Shown here: piece by piece, positions 10,625-21,480 of the stretch
How positions within the stretch are numbered: the first letter of the stretch is position 1
How the letters are laid out: the number at the start of each line of letters is the position of its first letter
Assembly: GCF_945859685.1 (NCBI RefSeq)
Contig: NC_079147.1
Coordinates: 67,052,946 to 67,116,945, forward strand
Direction: 5' to 3'
DNA from: Eupeodes corollae
Lineage: Eukaryota > Arthropoda > Insecta > Diptera > Syrphidae
DNA: 64,000 bases
Position numbers and translations under genes: made by a program
The notes under the pieces: generated by a model
What the model was told of the DNA's origin: nothing
What the model saw: the letters and a program-made list of their open reading frames with translations, nothing else
Databases searched by the model: none

Positions 10625-10926
10625 CACAACGTTGGTTCACTTTACTTCAAACCAGAAAGTTATCGAGGTACCACTACCACAACCGAAGGAATAAGAACAA
10701 CACCAACTGAAGGAGTTCATAGAAGAAAGCAAAAACCAACCTGTCATAGAAGTTAGCTTCAGGCATTGTACTTCACGTTTCAAAAGTGAGCAAGAGAGCG
10801 CAGCCGTGGAAAGTTTTATCATGACTTTAAATGTCTACGAGGAAGTTGAGAAGATAAGTGGTACCGATGCCATAAAGGGTTCTACATTTTTCCTTGAAGA
10901 CGCTGCAAGGAATGGAAACACTTCTC
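10625..10926 (+). pseudogene. Gypsy-like gag remnant
   Basis: The plus-strand frame reads 'KVIEVPLPQPKE', a stop, then 'FIEESKNQPVIEV' and 'VESFIMTLNVYEEVEKISG', followed by 'FFLEDAARN'. The arrangement (V-E-x-F-I, then E-V-E, then a loaded-helix segment ending in A-A-R-N) resembles the capsid part of Ty3/gypsy gag proteins. It follows the LTR and primer-binding site. An RTE LINE interrupts it at 10,940. Identification is by pattern only. Confidence 0.5.
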
Positions 10927-10939
10927 CGAAATGCCTACT

Positions 10940-12184
10940 TACTTAAGCTGGCACTACAGTCCTGATCCTCAACCAACATGTGTTTCCAGCCAGCACGGTC
11001 CCTAGCTAGCTGTCTCCAGTTTCGCACGCCAAGTTGGTTGAGGTCCTCTCATACCTGGGTGCGTCACCTGAGTCGCGCTCTTCCTCTACTGCGCCGTCCC
11101 TCGGGATTGGATTAGAAGACTTTCCGGGATGGAGCAATGATGTCCATCCGCTCTACATGACCTAGCCATCTAAGCCGTTGGACTTTAATTCTGCTAACTA
11201 GGTCAGTGTCGCTGTGCAGCCCGTACAGTTAGTCGTTATATCTTCTCCTCCATTCTCCATCTATGCGTACGGGACCAAAAATCGCCCGAAGAATTTTTCC
11301 CTCGAAGCATCCTAAGACACTCTCATCTTTCTTTGACAGGGTCCAGGCCTCAGCGCCATAAATGAGAACCGGGATGATGAGTGTCTTATAGATGGTGATT
11401 TTACATGCTCGAGAGAGGACTTTACTTCTCAATTCCCTTCTAAGTCCAAAGAAGCAGCGATTTGCAAGAGTTATTCTTCGTTTGATTTCAGTGCTGGTGT
11501 TGTTGTCTGTATTAATGGCGTTGTCTAGGTAGACAAAGTCCTTAACTACCTCAAATTTATAGCTGTCCATGATGACGTTTTGTCCAAGAAGTCGTTATTC
11601 AGTGTCCTTTTTTGATGACAGCATATACTTGGTCTTGCCCTCATTGACCATTAAACCCATCTTCTTCGCTTCCGTCGCAATGCTCAAAAACGCTCCACTG
11701 ACACAACGCTTTAATCTTCCAATTATGTCAATATCATCTGCGTATCCGAGTAATTGGATGGACCTTTGGAAGATTGTGCCTCTAGTGTTGACGGTTGAGT
11801 TTTGCACAATTCTTTCCAGAACGATGTTGAAGAAGTCGCATGACAGTGCATCGCCTTGTCTAAAACCTTTTTTGACATCAAATGAATCGGTAAGATCTTT
11901 TCCGACCTTGATAGAGCAGCGTGCATTCTCCATCGTCATTCTGCACAAACGGATAAGTTTGACAGGGATGCCAAAACTAGACATTGCTTGGTAGAGCTCT
12001 TCCCTATAGATGCTGTCATACGCGGCTTCAAAATCGATAAAGAGATGGTGGGTATCGATTTGAAGCTCCTGGGTTTATTCCAAGATCTGCCGTAGTGTGA
12101 ATATTTGGTCGATAGTGGACTTTCCTGGTCTGAAGCCACACTGATAAGGACCAATCAGGTTGTTGACGAATGGCTTCAGACGTT
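10940..12184 (-). mobile_element. 5'-truncated RTE LINE with 13-bp target duplication
   Basis: The copy runs from the RT entry (about 12,184) to the RTE 3' terminus (acttactt at 10,936). It includes 'SFDVKKGFRQGDALSCDFF', 'LGYADDIDIIG' (both catalytic Asp present, 11,984-11,595) and, in another frame, the C-terminal 'VKDFVYLDNAINTDNN' and 'DGEWRRRYND' (11,570-11,229). The direct repeat cgaaatgcctact at 10,927-10,939 and 12,185-12,197 is the target duplication. The insertion lies in gypsy-like gag DNA. The RT core is fuller than in the 2.0-kb and 34-kb copies, but frameshifts make it inactive. Confidence 0.85.
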
Positions 12185-12241
12185 CGAAATGCCTACTCTC
12201 CTGAAATACCAACTTACCATCATTTCAGAGTCAACCTACGA

Positions 12242-13800
12242 TTTCTTTCCTTAATCGAAGCCCAGGTTTAGACAAAATATCAATTTCTCGTGAATTCGAT
12301 GCTTTGTCTGATTCCATGGAAAGAATTGTTTTGTCCTATCCTCGCACTTAAATCGTTGTTACGGGCAAATTCAATGTACACAATTCTTCATGGCTTCAAC
12401 ATTCAGGCCAGATAACACCCGATGGAGTGTGTGCAAAAATCTTCGCTGAGTTGAACCACCTAACTCAGCTAGTCAACGAGCCCACCCGAATATCGGACGT
12501 TGAAGGTCGAGCAGAAAACACTCTTGACTTGTTTCTTACCTCTGACCCTGGTAAGTACACTGTTAGTGTTCTATCTCCTCTAGGCACATCTGACCATTGT
12601 ATTATATCAGCAAAGTTCTCGTGTCAAAACTGTTCAGTTAAAGAAAGAGCTCCTAAGAGCACAGTTAAGCAATACGAGAAAGCCAACTGGGACGGTCTCA
12701 ATAATTACTTCAGGATCTTTAACTGGTCACTATGCTTCCTCGATAGTGACGTTAATGCCAGCGCTGATATGATCACAAGTTTAATTCTCCTGGCAATTTG
12801 AACTTTTATACCGAACAGGGTTAAAAGAAAGATTATTGCACTTGATATTTCAAAAGCATTTGATAGGGTTTTGCATCAGGCTCTCTTATCGAAAATGCGT
12901 GCTTTCGGTTTTCATGAAATAAATGCTAGTGTGCCCAAGGGCTCTATTCTATCTCCAACACTCCTTCTCATTTTTTCATTTTTATTAATGATCTCCTGTC
13001 TGCAACTTCTAAACCAGTAAATTGTTTCGATGACGAAAGTACTTTTGGCTTTTCATATTTGTTTTCAGAATCCCTCTTCTTCGGATGTGGAACTGCAACG
13101 ACAAAATATAATAAGCTCATTAAATTCCGACCTAAACAGCAATGTTCAATGGGGATTAAAAAACCGCGTGGAATTTAATGCTTCGAAAACCCAATGCTGT
13201 CTTGTATCGTTCAAGCGAGATATTCACCCCTTGCCATTATCCATGGATTGCACTTGCATCGAGGACACTAAACATCTCGATATTCTCAGTATGTGTATCA
13301 CCAACCACCTCTTGCAGAACGATCACATACGCGATGTCTAAATATTCCGCAACTATTTAGATGTTCTTAGGCATTGCCAAAAATATTTCACACCTTCTGA
13401 ACTGGCTGTTATCTACAAGGCTTATATACGTCCGAAGCTTAAGTATAACTCCCATCTCTGGGCTAGTGCTCCTGCAACTTACTTAAGCCTCTTGGATAGT
13501 ATTGATCGGAGAGCATTTTAATTTATAGGTGATAATATCAGCTTAAGTTCATCTACTTCGCTTGAACATCGTCATAATGTTTCTTTTTTACCGTTATTTT
13601 AACGGTTTGTGCTGTATTGAAATAGCCAGCTGCATTCCTCTCCTTAAATAGTTCAACCGTAATACTCGCGCTTCTATTAATGCTCATCATTGTAGCCTCG
13701 AGTAAAACTTCGGCCGTACTGTCAAATACAGGGATTCGTTCTTTAGCCGTACTACGCGAATGTGGAATACCTTACCATACTCTGTCACAAACGTTCCACT
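12242..13800 (+). mobile_element. LINE family 'C' copy, endonuclease to RT C-terminus
   Basis: The plus strand matches 62,766-63,360. Endonuclease part: 12,427-12,801 with 'NHLTQLVNEPTRISD', 'AENTLDLFLTSDP' and 'LGTSDHCII' (SDH motif). After an abrupt jump near 12,810 it continues as RT with 'IALDISKAFDRVLHQALL', 'PKGSILSPT', a degenerate catalytic region and 'KNRVEFNASKTQCCLVSF'. The thumb/C-terminal region, 'AVIYKAYIRPKLKYNSHLWA', reaches about 13,800. Several stops and an endonuclease-RT deletion make it a pseudogene. Confidence 0.75.
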
Positions 13801-13804
13801 GGCA

Positions 13805-13950
13805 TCAAGCTTTGACCTTTCAATTTCATCAGCGTATCCAAGTAATTTGACAAGACTTTTGAAAGATTATTTCTCTAATGACGAATAAGTTTTGCACAAT
13901 CCTTCAAGAATGATGTTAAATAAGTCGCAGGACGACTTTTGTAAGACCTT
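13805..13950 (-). mobile_element. RTE LINE, small RT fragment
   Basis: About 145 bases resemble 11,725-11,870 of the RTE RT, the segment around GYADD and 'FNIVLERIVQ', on the minus strand. It is too short and decayed to encode anything. Confidence 0.6.
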
Positions 13951-14914
13951 ATTTATTTATTTATTGAATTCGTTAAAGAAACTGTCGTTAGGACTTAAGA
14001 CTAATAAGACTAATTCTAAGAGCCTTTGATTCTTTCTCTTCTTCTGCTCGTAGAGCCTTAGTCAAACACACACAAAACGCAGAAATATCTCTAAAAGCTT
14101 TTGATTTAGATTCTAGGGAATTTGAAATGTTGAAAATAGTTAACATTTTAAAAACAGTTTCTCTCTGAAGTTAAAACAAAACAAATCTTTTATTCTTTGA
14201 CATCTTTTCATTTTATACTTTTAAAAATTCTGTAGCTAAAATTATAAAAGCTACAAAATCATTTGCTGTTTTTTCTAGAAAAAGTCAAAAAATGAAACTA
14301 TAAAATTTATATGAAATCTTCCTTTAAACAATATACATATGTACCTACATACATAACTAAATATTTAATCTTTTTGAAATTTTGAAATTTTTAAATTGGT
14401 TGTACAATTTACTTTAAAATAATCTTTTTTTCATGCACAATATAATACTCTCGTACATGAGTAGGTATCTAAAAACATTTGTGAACTTGAAATCATATTT
14501 TCTTTCAGTCAATTTGGTCGCTAAGATACAAAATATCTCAAATTTGTTTGTCTTGTTTTTTTTTTTTATTTTATAGAATCCGCCAGACGTACAGTGGTCC
14601 AAGAAAGCCAATCTAAAAGAACAAAAAAAATTACTGTTAATGGGTAACAATGATAGCAGACTTTAGAGTACAATTTTAAACGTTTTTTGAGCACATGCCA
14701 TTAGTGAAAAAGTTTAAGACAATGTTTAAAAAAAAAACAGAGGAATATAATAGGAGCATTGTTAACTCTTTGTCAATATTCGGAATTTCGGAAGGAACTG
14801 AAACTAAGAAATGGATCAAAGCTGAAAATCACATCTAATCTTCAGGCGTCTGAATCAAAGCAATAGGTACATATTTGTCGTCAGTTTTAAATACTGGACG
14901 CAGAGCTTTAATGA
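13951..14914. other. no recognisable feature
   Basis: AT-rich DNA with a short TTTA repeat at about 13,950 and scattered T and A runs. No coding or RNA signal that I can support. Confidence 0.5.
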
Positions 14915-14985
14915 GAGAACTCCCACTCTCACCTCTCCACTATGTCCATCGGGTGCCTAGTACCTAGTATCCCAACTGGATAGGG
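14915..14985 (+). mobile_element. RTE LINE 5' UTR scrap
   Basis: The segment with ccactctcacctc, atcgggtgcctagtacct and caactgga is the reverse complement of 4665-4715, part of the 5' UTR of the RTE copy at 2.0-4.7 kb. It lies on the plus strand and has no coding content. Confidence 0.55.
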
Positions 14986-15182
14986 TAGAGTCGCTAGGGG
15001 CCGGCCCCCTAATGATTTTTCCTCATAAAATATAGCACAGTAACAACAAATATTAAGATTTTCGAATAATTCTTGAAAATAATTATTGTTTATTAATTTC
15101 TTAATCGGTGAAATAAAAAAATAGAAAATTAATCTTACCATACAATTATTTATTTAGATTTTTGTAAAAAAAAGTCATTTTT

Positions 15183-15243
15183 TCCTGTGGCCGGCCCCTT
15201 GTTTCCTATTTCCGGCCAGCTGATGTCCTATAGTCGGCCACCC
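15183..15243 (+). repeat. Three tandem 21-22-bp motifs at the pogo element flank
   Basis: The motif tcctatagtcggcc, with variants, starts at 15,183 (tcctgtggccggcc), 15,204 (tcctatttccggcc) and 15,226 (tcctatagtcggcc), spaced 21 and 22 bp. The third copy reappears beyond the other end of the transposase gene at 18,585. Terminal position and regular spacing suggest transposase-binding sites. Confidence 0.55.
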
Positions 15244-15357
15244 AAGAAATAAAAGGCTTAGATTTCTTAATTGTTTTTCTTTAAGTGTTTTATTCTTGAA
15301 AAGTTGCTGAGCTTAACTTAAAAAACTATTTATATAAATAAAAATAAATTAAAAAAT

Positions 15358-15666
15358 CAAATCAAATGGGGTGGCGCAACAGTCCGTTGTGAACCAGGGC
15401 CTAGTGACTTACAACTCTCAACCATTCCTGTGTGCGAGTACTGTTGTCAGGAATGGAAGGGACCTACAATTTAATCCGAACGGCTAGTTTGAGAAAGCAC
15501 TTTTTCATGACAAGAATTACTCTTGAAGGATTTGTCAATTCCTCGCAAGAGGCAGTACCCGCGAAATTATTTTTTTAAATTAAGCTGGCACAGGCAGGGA
15601 TTGAACCCAAGACCCCTTGCATGACAGTCCAACGCACTAACCATCATGCCACGGGTACTACTAAAA
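15358..15666 (-). repeat. tRNA-derived SINE, copy 3
   Basis: A well-preserved copy on the minus strand. The RTE-like tail is at 15,371-15,401, the body in the middle and the tRNA-like head near 15,590-15,655, with the B-box complement 'gggattgaacc'. It is flanked by aaattaaaaaat at 15,346-15,357 and 15,667-15,678. The flanks are AT-rich, so the duplication is plausible but not unique. Confidence 0.85.
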
Positions 15667-15678
15667 AAATTAAAAAAT

Positions 15679-16071
15679 ACAAAGAAAAAATAAATTATTT
15701 TTCTCCATTTTTAAGCCTTAAAAAATAAAAAAATAAAAAAAATTCTTAATTTAATTCATTTATAAAAAGTAAAATAATAATAGATAAATACTTTTTTTAT
15801 ACACCTTAAAGATTGTATTTATAACAATTCAAAAAAAATCATTAAAGTCTTTTTAATCACATTCAAAATAAAAGTACAAAGAAAAAATAAATTTTTTTCC
15901 CATTAGTAAGCCTTAAAAAATAAAAAAACAAAACAAATACTTAATTTAATTCATTTATAACAAGTAAAATAATATAAGATAAATAGGAACTTTTTTATAT
16001 ACTTTAAAGATTGTATTTATAACAATAGAAATTCATTTAAGTCTTTTTTATCACAATTTGGGTAATAAAGT
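15679..16071. repeat. Two direct tandem units, about 197 bp each
   Basis: Unit 1 (15,679-15,875) and unit 2 (15,876-16,071) both begin acaaagaaaaaataaa and share landmarks such as taagccttaaaaaataaa, ttaatttaattcattta and aaagattgtatttataaca. They lie just downstream of the pogo transposase stop codon, and the second unit ends at that stop. Its origin is probably a local duplication. Confidence 0.75.
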
Positions 16072-16495
16072 ATCACATTTTGTGCATACAAATTCTTCAA
16101 CCTCAGCATCTAAAAACGACATGGTTGACAAATTTGTACATTTAAGATGGAACCAGTTTTCACATCTATCGCATCCAATATTCTTCAGCCCTTCTTCCTC
16201 AACGTCCGTGAGGACATCTTCATTGCAAGTAGAACATTTCGGAACAACTTTTTTTCGTTTTGCTGATTTGTTCTTGTCCCCTTTTTTTTTTGTCTTTCAA
16301 GATTCCTTTTTTGAGCTTCAGCTGCTTTAATTTGTTTTTTTTCCTCCTTATTTTTTTGAAAGTTTTTCCATGCCTGATATGATATTGACATTGGTGGTTT
16401 AGGACTGTCAAAAAACCGTCTTACTGAATCTCTAATTGGCTTAAGATATTTGAGATATTTTTCAAAAACCGATGGACTTTTTGAACAGTGTGGTT
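16051..16495 (-). pseudogene. Exon 2 of the pogo element: basic region and PHD finger
   Basis: The exon begins with 'SPSVFEKYLKYLKP', then a highly charged K/E/Q-rich stretch, then a zinc-binding module with spacing C-x2-C-x17-C-x2-C-x4-H-x2-C-x17-C-x2-C (CSTC, CDRC, HLKC, CTKC; about 16,236-16,075). This is the canonical C4HC3 PHD layout, including the Trp two residues before the His. It ends 'LLPKL' and a stop. The first part is in frame with exon 1. The PHD lies in another frame after a 10-base T run on the plus strand where 11 would restore the frame. PHD fingers usually read histone tails; here the role is unknown. Confidence 0.8.
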
Positions 16496-16714
16496 CTGTA
16501 GGTAGGAATGTTAAGAATAAAAATTTAAACTTTTTAAGACCCTAAAAATAAAGCATACGATCTATTGCAAGTTCATTTTCATCCATGATTTGTGAAAAAA
16601 TATCTCGTAAAATGTTGTCGTTGCCCTGAGATGAGAAACTTCTTGCTTTTAATAAACAAATTAAATTTTTAAAACACAGGTTCCAAGTGAACATTTGTGA
16701 ATATAGCTACGTAC
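16496..16714 (-). other. Predicted 219-bp intron in the pogo transposase gene
   Basis: On the minus strand the donor is atag|gtacgtag and the acceptor is cctacag|aacca. Joining the exons keeps the frame (…EAII|EPHCSK…). Without splicing, translation would end at TAG a few bases into the intron. The splice is inferred from sequence only. Confidence 0.65.
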
Positions 16715-18563
16715 CTATGATCGCTTCCAAATCTTGCGGACTGTCACCTGCCTGAATGCTAACTCCACTGGGTTGAGGTACTCTTACCAATGAGCCATCA
16801 CTGGTAATTTCATAAATTCCTTCAATCGATTGGGTACCTTGAGGAACGTCGACAATGTTTTGCCTAGCCTGACGAATTACTTCCAGCACAACTTTGTGGT
16901 CGATATTTTTGGTGCGAAGATCATCTTTTAGGTGAATAATAACTTTTTCGGCTTTTCTAAAACTTGCACTCGAAATATCTTTATCACAATTGAAGTTGAC
17001 CACAAAGTCCTCGTTCAGACAATTCCCAATATTATCATCTACATCCAAATCCAAATAACCACCAGTTTCCATATCAGGACTGCGAATAGACAAACCACCA
17101 AAATCAGCACCATGATCACCCCGAGAATTCGCATCGCCTGCAGAACTTTCAGGACCATCTCGAAATCTGACACCAGAATCGCAAACATTTGAACCGCTGC
17201 GAACATCACCCCCAATATCGGAAACACTATTGGTAACATTTAAAGCTTCAAGGGTATTTTTTATACACTTGGAGTAGTCTACGGTATTTGCATCGAATGG
17301 AAATAGTCCACATTTTTTGAAGGCGTTTTTTATGATGGTCGTCCTATCCTTGTAATTTAAAAGCTCATCTAAGACATCACAAAAATGCTCTTTGTTCATG
17401 ATGCTGCCGTGGTTACCCAAACGTTTGCGCCATTCATTCAAAATATTTTTGTAGTCGGACTTTAAACCCTTAAAGGCACCTACATCCGCCGGCTGAAGGA
17501 TGTGGGTAGTGTTTGGAGGAAGAGCATACAATATAATGTTTTTGTTGCTGCAGAAGTCACTCAGTTCAATTGACATGTGGGAAGCTTGTCCATCCACAAA
17601 AAATAAAACTGGACGTTTTATATCATTTTTGGATATCCAAACATCAAGACCTTCTTTAACATACTGCATGAAAGTTTCTCCTCGCATCTATCCACTGTCT
17701 GTTTTTCCAAATACCAGTCAGGTTTTTTGCTTTGAAATGCTATTAGCCAGCTCGGCGACCTTTTGTATGGCAAAACAACCATATGAGGAACTGTTCTCCC
17801 ATCTGCAGAAAAGGTCATCAGCACAGTTAAGTTTTTTTTTTCGTTTCCTGCCTTAACTTCGTACAGATTCTTTATTCCTCTTGGGGCAATCACATTTACA
17901 GTTTTTGGTGCCATACTAAAACCCGTTTCGTCGGCATTAAAGATTCTAGGAGAATCCTCCAGCACGTCTAGGGAATTTTCTTCTGTAAGAAATTCTTTAA
18001 GCTCTCTAAACCATTTTTTTATCCCTTCCTGCGTTATTTGTGCCCTGCTTTTCGAAACAGTTTCAGCTGTTCGCAAACTTAACTCTGGGTGACGGCGCAT
18101 AAAACCGTAGTACCATTTCTTTCCAGGTTTTCCGTCTTTGAAAGGGGTTTTGCGGCTGTCTTCCTGGATAATAGCTTGGACTGTTTTCAATAAGCTTTCG
18201 GAGTTTTGTGAAAAACCACATTTGGCAAGATTAATAAGCCAGTTTTTGAGCATATTTTCCTCTTCTGCAGACAGCACAGGAGAGGGACCAAATTTGCCAA
18301 TATTATCTGAAGTCCTTTTATGAATCCGGTCTTGAAGAGTCGCCCTAGGAATATTGAATCTTCTAGCGGCTTCTCTAATTGGTAATTTGTTTTCGCGGAT
18401 TTCAAATAACGCTTGGGTCAAATCTGTTTCTTTGTATGAAATGACACGCTTTTGCTTATCTTTGTTGTTTTTATTTGTCCGAGTCATATTTAAGTTGCTA
18501 AAGACAAGAAAAAGTGGGAACCTTATAACTAAACATTATTTTAAACCTATGATAAAACAAATG

Positions 18564-18601
18564 GCCAGAGTTAGGACACGCGTGTCCTATAGCCGGCCAC
18601 C
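18564..18601. repeat. Inverted pair of the pogo flank motif around an 18-bp palindrome
   Basis: The perfect palindrome taggacacgcgtgtccta occupies 18,572-18,589. Its arms extend as diverging copies of the same motif found at 15.2 kb: tcctatagccggcc on the plus strand (18,585-18,598) and tcctaactctggcc on the minus strand (18,577-18,564). One arm could be the right terminal repeat of the pogo element, the other the end of a neighbouring copy. Confidence 0.5.
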
Positions 18602-18734
18602 ACGATTTCATTTTGAAAAGAGGGGGCCGAACACTGGAAAACTTTGAATTTTAACACTTTTTTTTGTTGCAAGATGAAGAGAATAGGTTTATTCATCATT
18701 TTGCGTACTACTCAGGCAAAAAGTCTTGAGTTTC

Positions 18735-18850
18735 AGCATTCCGAGCAAGCGCTTCACGACAATTCGCATCAAGGCAAAATTCGCCAACACAAGCCTAACA
18801 TGCGCGAGTTAGAGAATTGCTTCCCAATCATAACAACCAAACCATACCAA
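18735..18850 (+). mobile_element. RTE endonuclease scrap
   Basis: The segment with cgcttcacgacaattcgcat resembles 32,110-32,150, part of the RTE endonuclease region that encodes 'TIRIKAKFANISLI'-type text. It is short and non-functional. Confidence 0.5.
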
Positions 18851-19234
18851 GCGTATTCCATATCGCTTAATAAAAATACCATTAAATATTAAATGCCCAC
18901 CAAGCATATTTCGTTGAACATAATTTATGTGAATAGACATAAAATATTAAAAGTAATGTAAACAAAGAATATCGAACAAAGAATCTTCCAGAATGATACC
19001 AAAAACACGTTTGACCTGTGATAGAAAGCGATAGATTTATAGAGAAGCTTCATAGCGATTATGTTAGATCCATTTTGTCGGATTGAGAAAATAGATTAGG
19101 TCTCTAATCTTTGTCTCAGATAGCTCATCGAGTTCTTGAAAGAAGGCTTTTCCAAAGTATTTCATTCTAGTGTTTGCCAAAGCAGGACATTTGCCGAGGA
19201 AAAGGATTATCGTTTCACTTTCTCTTTGGTCATT

Positions 19235-19928
19235 TCAACTACCGCAAAAAGTGTTGTAGGAGATACCCAACTTCTCCACATGAACTTCTATAGGCCAATG
19301 TCCGGTACATATCGCAACAATCCTGGCTATGTCTTGCCTTGGCATAGAAGATCGTTTGTACGGGTTATTTATAGGTGGGTCATATCTTCCTAGATATAAT
19401 GCAGTGCTCCACCTTCGGCTATGAAGGGCCGATCCTTGCCTGGCTAGCTCGTCAGCCCGTTCATTTCCCACGATACCACTATATGGCCCGGAACCCAGAT
19501 CATGGTGACACCGTGGTTAATATTCAGGCTCGCAAGCTCATCGCGACATTGCTGGACCGATTAAGATGAGGATATGGCATAGTTAATGGCTGACTGTCTG
19601 TAAACATAGCCGCATTTCGGTTTTGGTTTAAGCTTTGTTTAAGTATCTTACATGCCTCCCTTATTGCCAGTAGTTCAGCCTGAAAAATGCTAGCAAAGTC
19701 AGGAAGCCTAAAGGATTTGGCTACATTTAGGGACTCAGAAAAGATCCCAGAACCAACTCCGCACTCCATCTTTGAGCCGTCAGTAAAGACGGTTGTGTCG
19801 AATCCTATCGACACGAAATCATTCTCCCAATCTTCTCTGGATGGGAAAATAACCTTAAAACCCTTACTAAGGCTCAAAGTAGGAGTGCAGTAGTCAGTGT
19901 CTACCGAGATAATATCTGAGGCAATCAA
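19235..19928 (-). pseudogene. LOA RNase H domain, two frames
   Basis: The first frame (19,928-19,524) has 'TTVFTDGSKMECGVGSGIF' (first catalytic Asp), 'FQAELLAIREACKIL' (Glu) and FTDSQP (second Asp). The second frame (19,471-19,235) has 'GNERADELARQGSALH', the conserved C-terminal Asp helix, then 'ICTGHWPIEVHVEKLG'. Together they form a complete type I RNase H, which removes RNA from the cDNA hybrid, but a frameshift separates the halves. Confidence 0.8.
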
Positions 19929-20240
19929 TTTCGTTGTGTTGCTGTGACTATAAGTTTTTGAAAACCAGCTGTTTGATTTCTTCAGTCTAATAGCGCTTCA
20001 GGAAACTATGTGTTTAATAAAAAGCTAGATTGGTAGAAGATCCAAAATAACGTTTAAGGCGTCCGTTGGGCAAGTTCGCTTGGCCCCTGTGGTGCCCACG
20101 CAAGCTGTTCTCTGAACCTTCTTTAGCTTATCAATATTACAACACAATCGAAACATATGTTAAAATTGGACGTACTATGGCTGTGTACGTCCATGAAATC
20201 ATCTTCGACTGAAGTCTCCACTTCAATATTTAGTTTCGAG

Positions 20241-20915
20241 TTATTTTGCACTGGAAGACAATGATAGGATTTGACCGTTGAGTCGAGGTAGCATGAAGGG
20301 CGGTAATTTAGTTTTGGTGGTAAAGAGCAACAGTTCAGTTTTACTTTGGTTAACTCCTAGTCCACAAATCATGGCCCAGCTGCTTACTTTCTTCAAAGCT
20401 GACTCCGTGATTTCACAAATCACAGAGGTGTACTTTCCTGACACCAATAGCACCAAATCATCCGCGTAGGCTACCGCCTTCACTCCACATCTCTCTAATT
20501 TAACGAGAATTGTATCCATGACCAGAAGCCATAGAAGAGGCGAAAGGACACCACCCTGGGGTGTTCCCCTACTCACGTGTTTTGTTGCGATTGTATTGCC
20601 TAGAGTGGCTCGAATCTTCCTACCACTGAGCATGGAAGTAATCCATTCTCGAATGAAGTCTTCTACACCGAACTTAACGAGCAATTCTTCTATGGATTCT
20701 GTAAGGACGTTGTTAAAAGCACCTTCTATATCTAGGAAGGTGGCAAGAGTAACTTCTTCATAATGGATTGCTTGTTCTACAGTACGCACTACCTCATGGG
20801 GGGCAGTCTCCGTAGATTTGCCCTTAAGATAACCATGCTGAGAGCTTTCGAGAGGTCGTCCAACTAGAATTTCTCTTATATGGTAATCAAGAATGCGCTC
20901 CAAGGTTTTAAGCAC
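20241..20915 (-). pseudogene. LOA reverse transcriptase core
   Basis: A 224-residue open stretch. HGYLKGKSTETA is at 27-38, FLDIEGAFNN at 60-69, RGTPQGGVLSP at 116-126 and AYADD at 149-153, so all RT catalytic motifs are intact. It stops in the thumb after 'LNGQILSLSSSAK', where sequence found in the other LOA copies is missing. An upstream linker (21,380-21,096, 'KNSLKIYKQVLSSAKRQGW') is in a different frame. Confidence 0.8.
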
Positions 20916-21480
20916 AAAAAGTTGAAATCCTCCGCGGATTACTGACCTCGCCTACCCACTTTCTGGATAAAAACTACTTTGACCTGTCTACACGACATGG
21001 GCACATGTTTTTGAGAAGGAGACATCCTTTCAAAATTTTTTCAGCCATGGAGCTGCCTCATCATGCAACTTTTGAAGCATAACTGGCAGTATTAGCTATG
21101 TGGTTTCAAGCGGTTCGGAGTTATCACTCTCGGAACCCGGAAAGTGCGTCTTCATCAGTAGCTCAAGAGATTTGGCTGGAGAAGCTGTCCAGGTTCCATC
21201 AGGCTTTTTTAGAAATGATGGAAACCTTGCGGAGTCCTTTATGCCTTCGATTGATTGACAGCATTCTCTCCAGCCTTGTCTTTTGGCTGATGACAGGACT
21301 TGCTTGTAAATTTTAAGAGAGTTTTTATACGGTTGGTAAAACTTATGTTTGTGGCAGATATTGAAAATTGTCCTCGTCATTTTCCTAAGACTCGACAGTT
21401 CTTCATTCCACCAAGAAGGAAGGGTTTTAAGGTTATATTTAACTGGGCAAGAGACTCTAAAAGCTTTACTTATAGAAGTT

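Larger units (their letters stand above)
16051..18487 (-). pseudogene. pogo-superfamily transposase with C-terminal PHD finger, two exons
   Basis: This is a cut-and-paste transposase of the pogo/Tigger type. The N-terminus has a Psq/CENP-B-like helix-turn-helix (residues about 17-55, 'PIREAARRFNIPRATLQDRI') and a second DNA-binding segment ending 'KKWYYGFMRRHPELSLR'. The DDE domain carries all three acids: FNADETG (residue 186), LFFVDGQ and LQPADVG, the last two 36 residues apart (DD35D). A splice donor at 16,714 and acceptor at 16,496 join it in frame to a basic region and a PHD finger. There are three lesions: a frameshift between 'KPDW' and 'GKTDSG' (about 17,690-17,730), a TAG stop right after GKTDSG, and a one-base deletion in an A run of exon 2 (about 16,281-16,290). 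The catalytic residues survive, so the copy is fairly young. Confidence 0.85.

Noticed and set aside
11569..11994. 141-codon plus-strand open frame
   Set aside because: Antisense of the RTE RT with GYADD on the minus strand.
16932..17192. plus-strand open frame within the pogo element
   Set aside because: Antisense of the transposase C-terminal part; low-complexity I/T-rich text.
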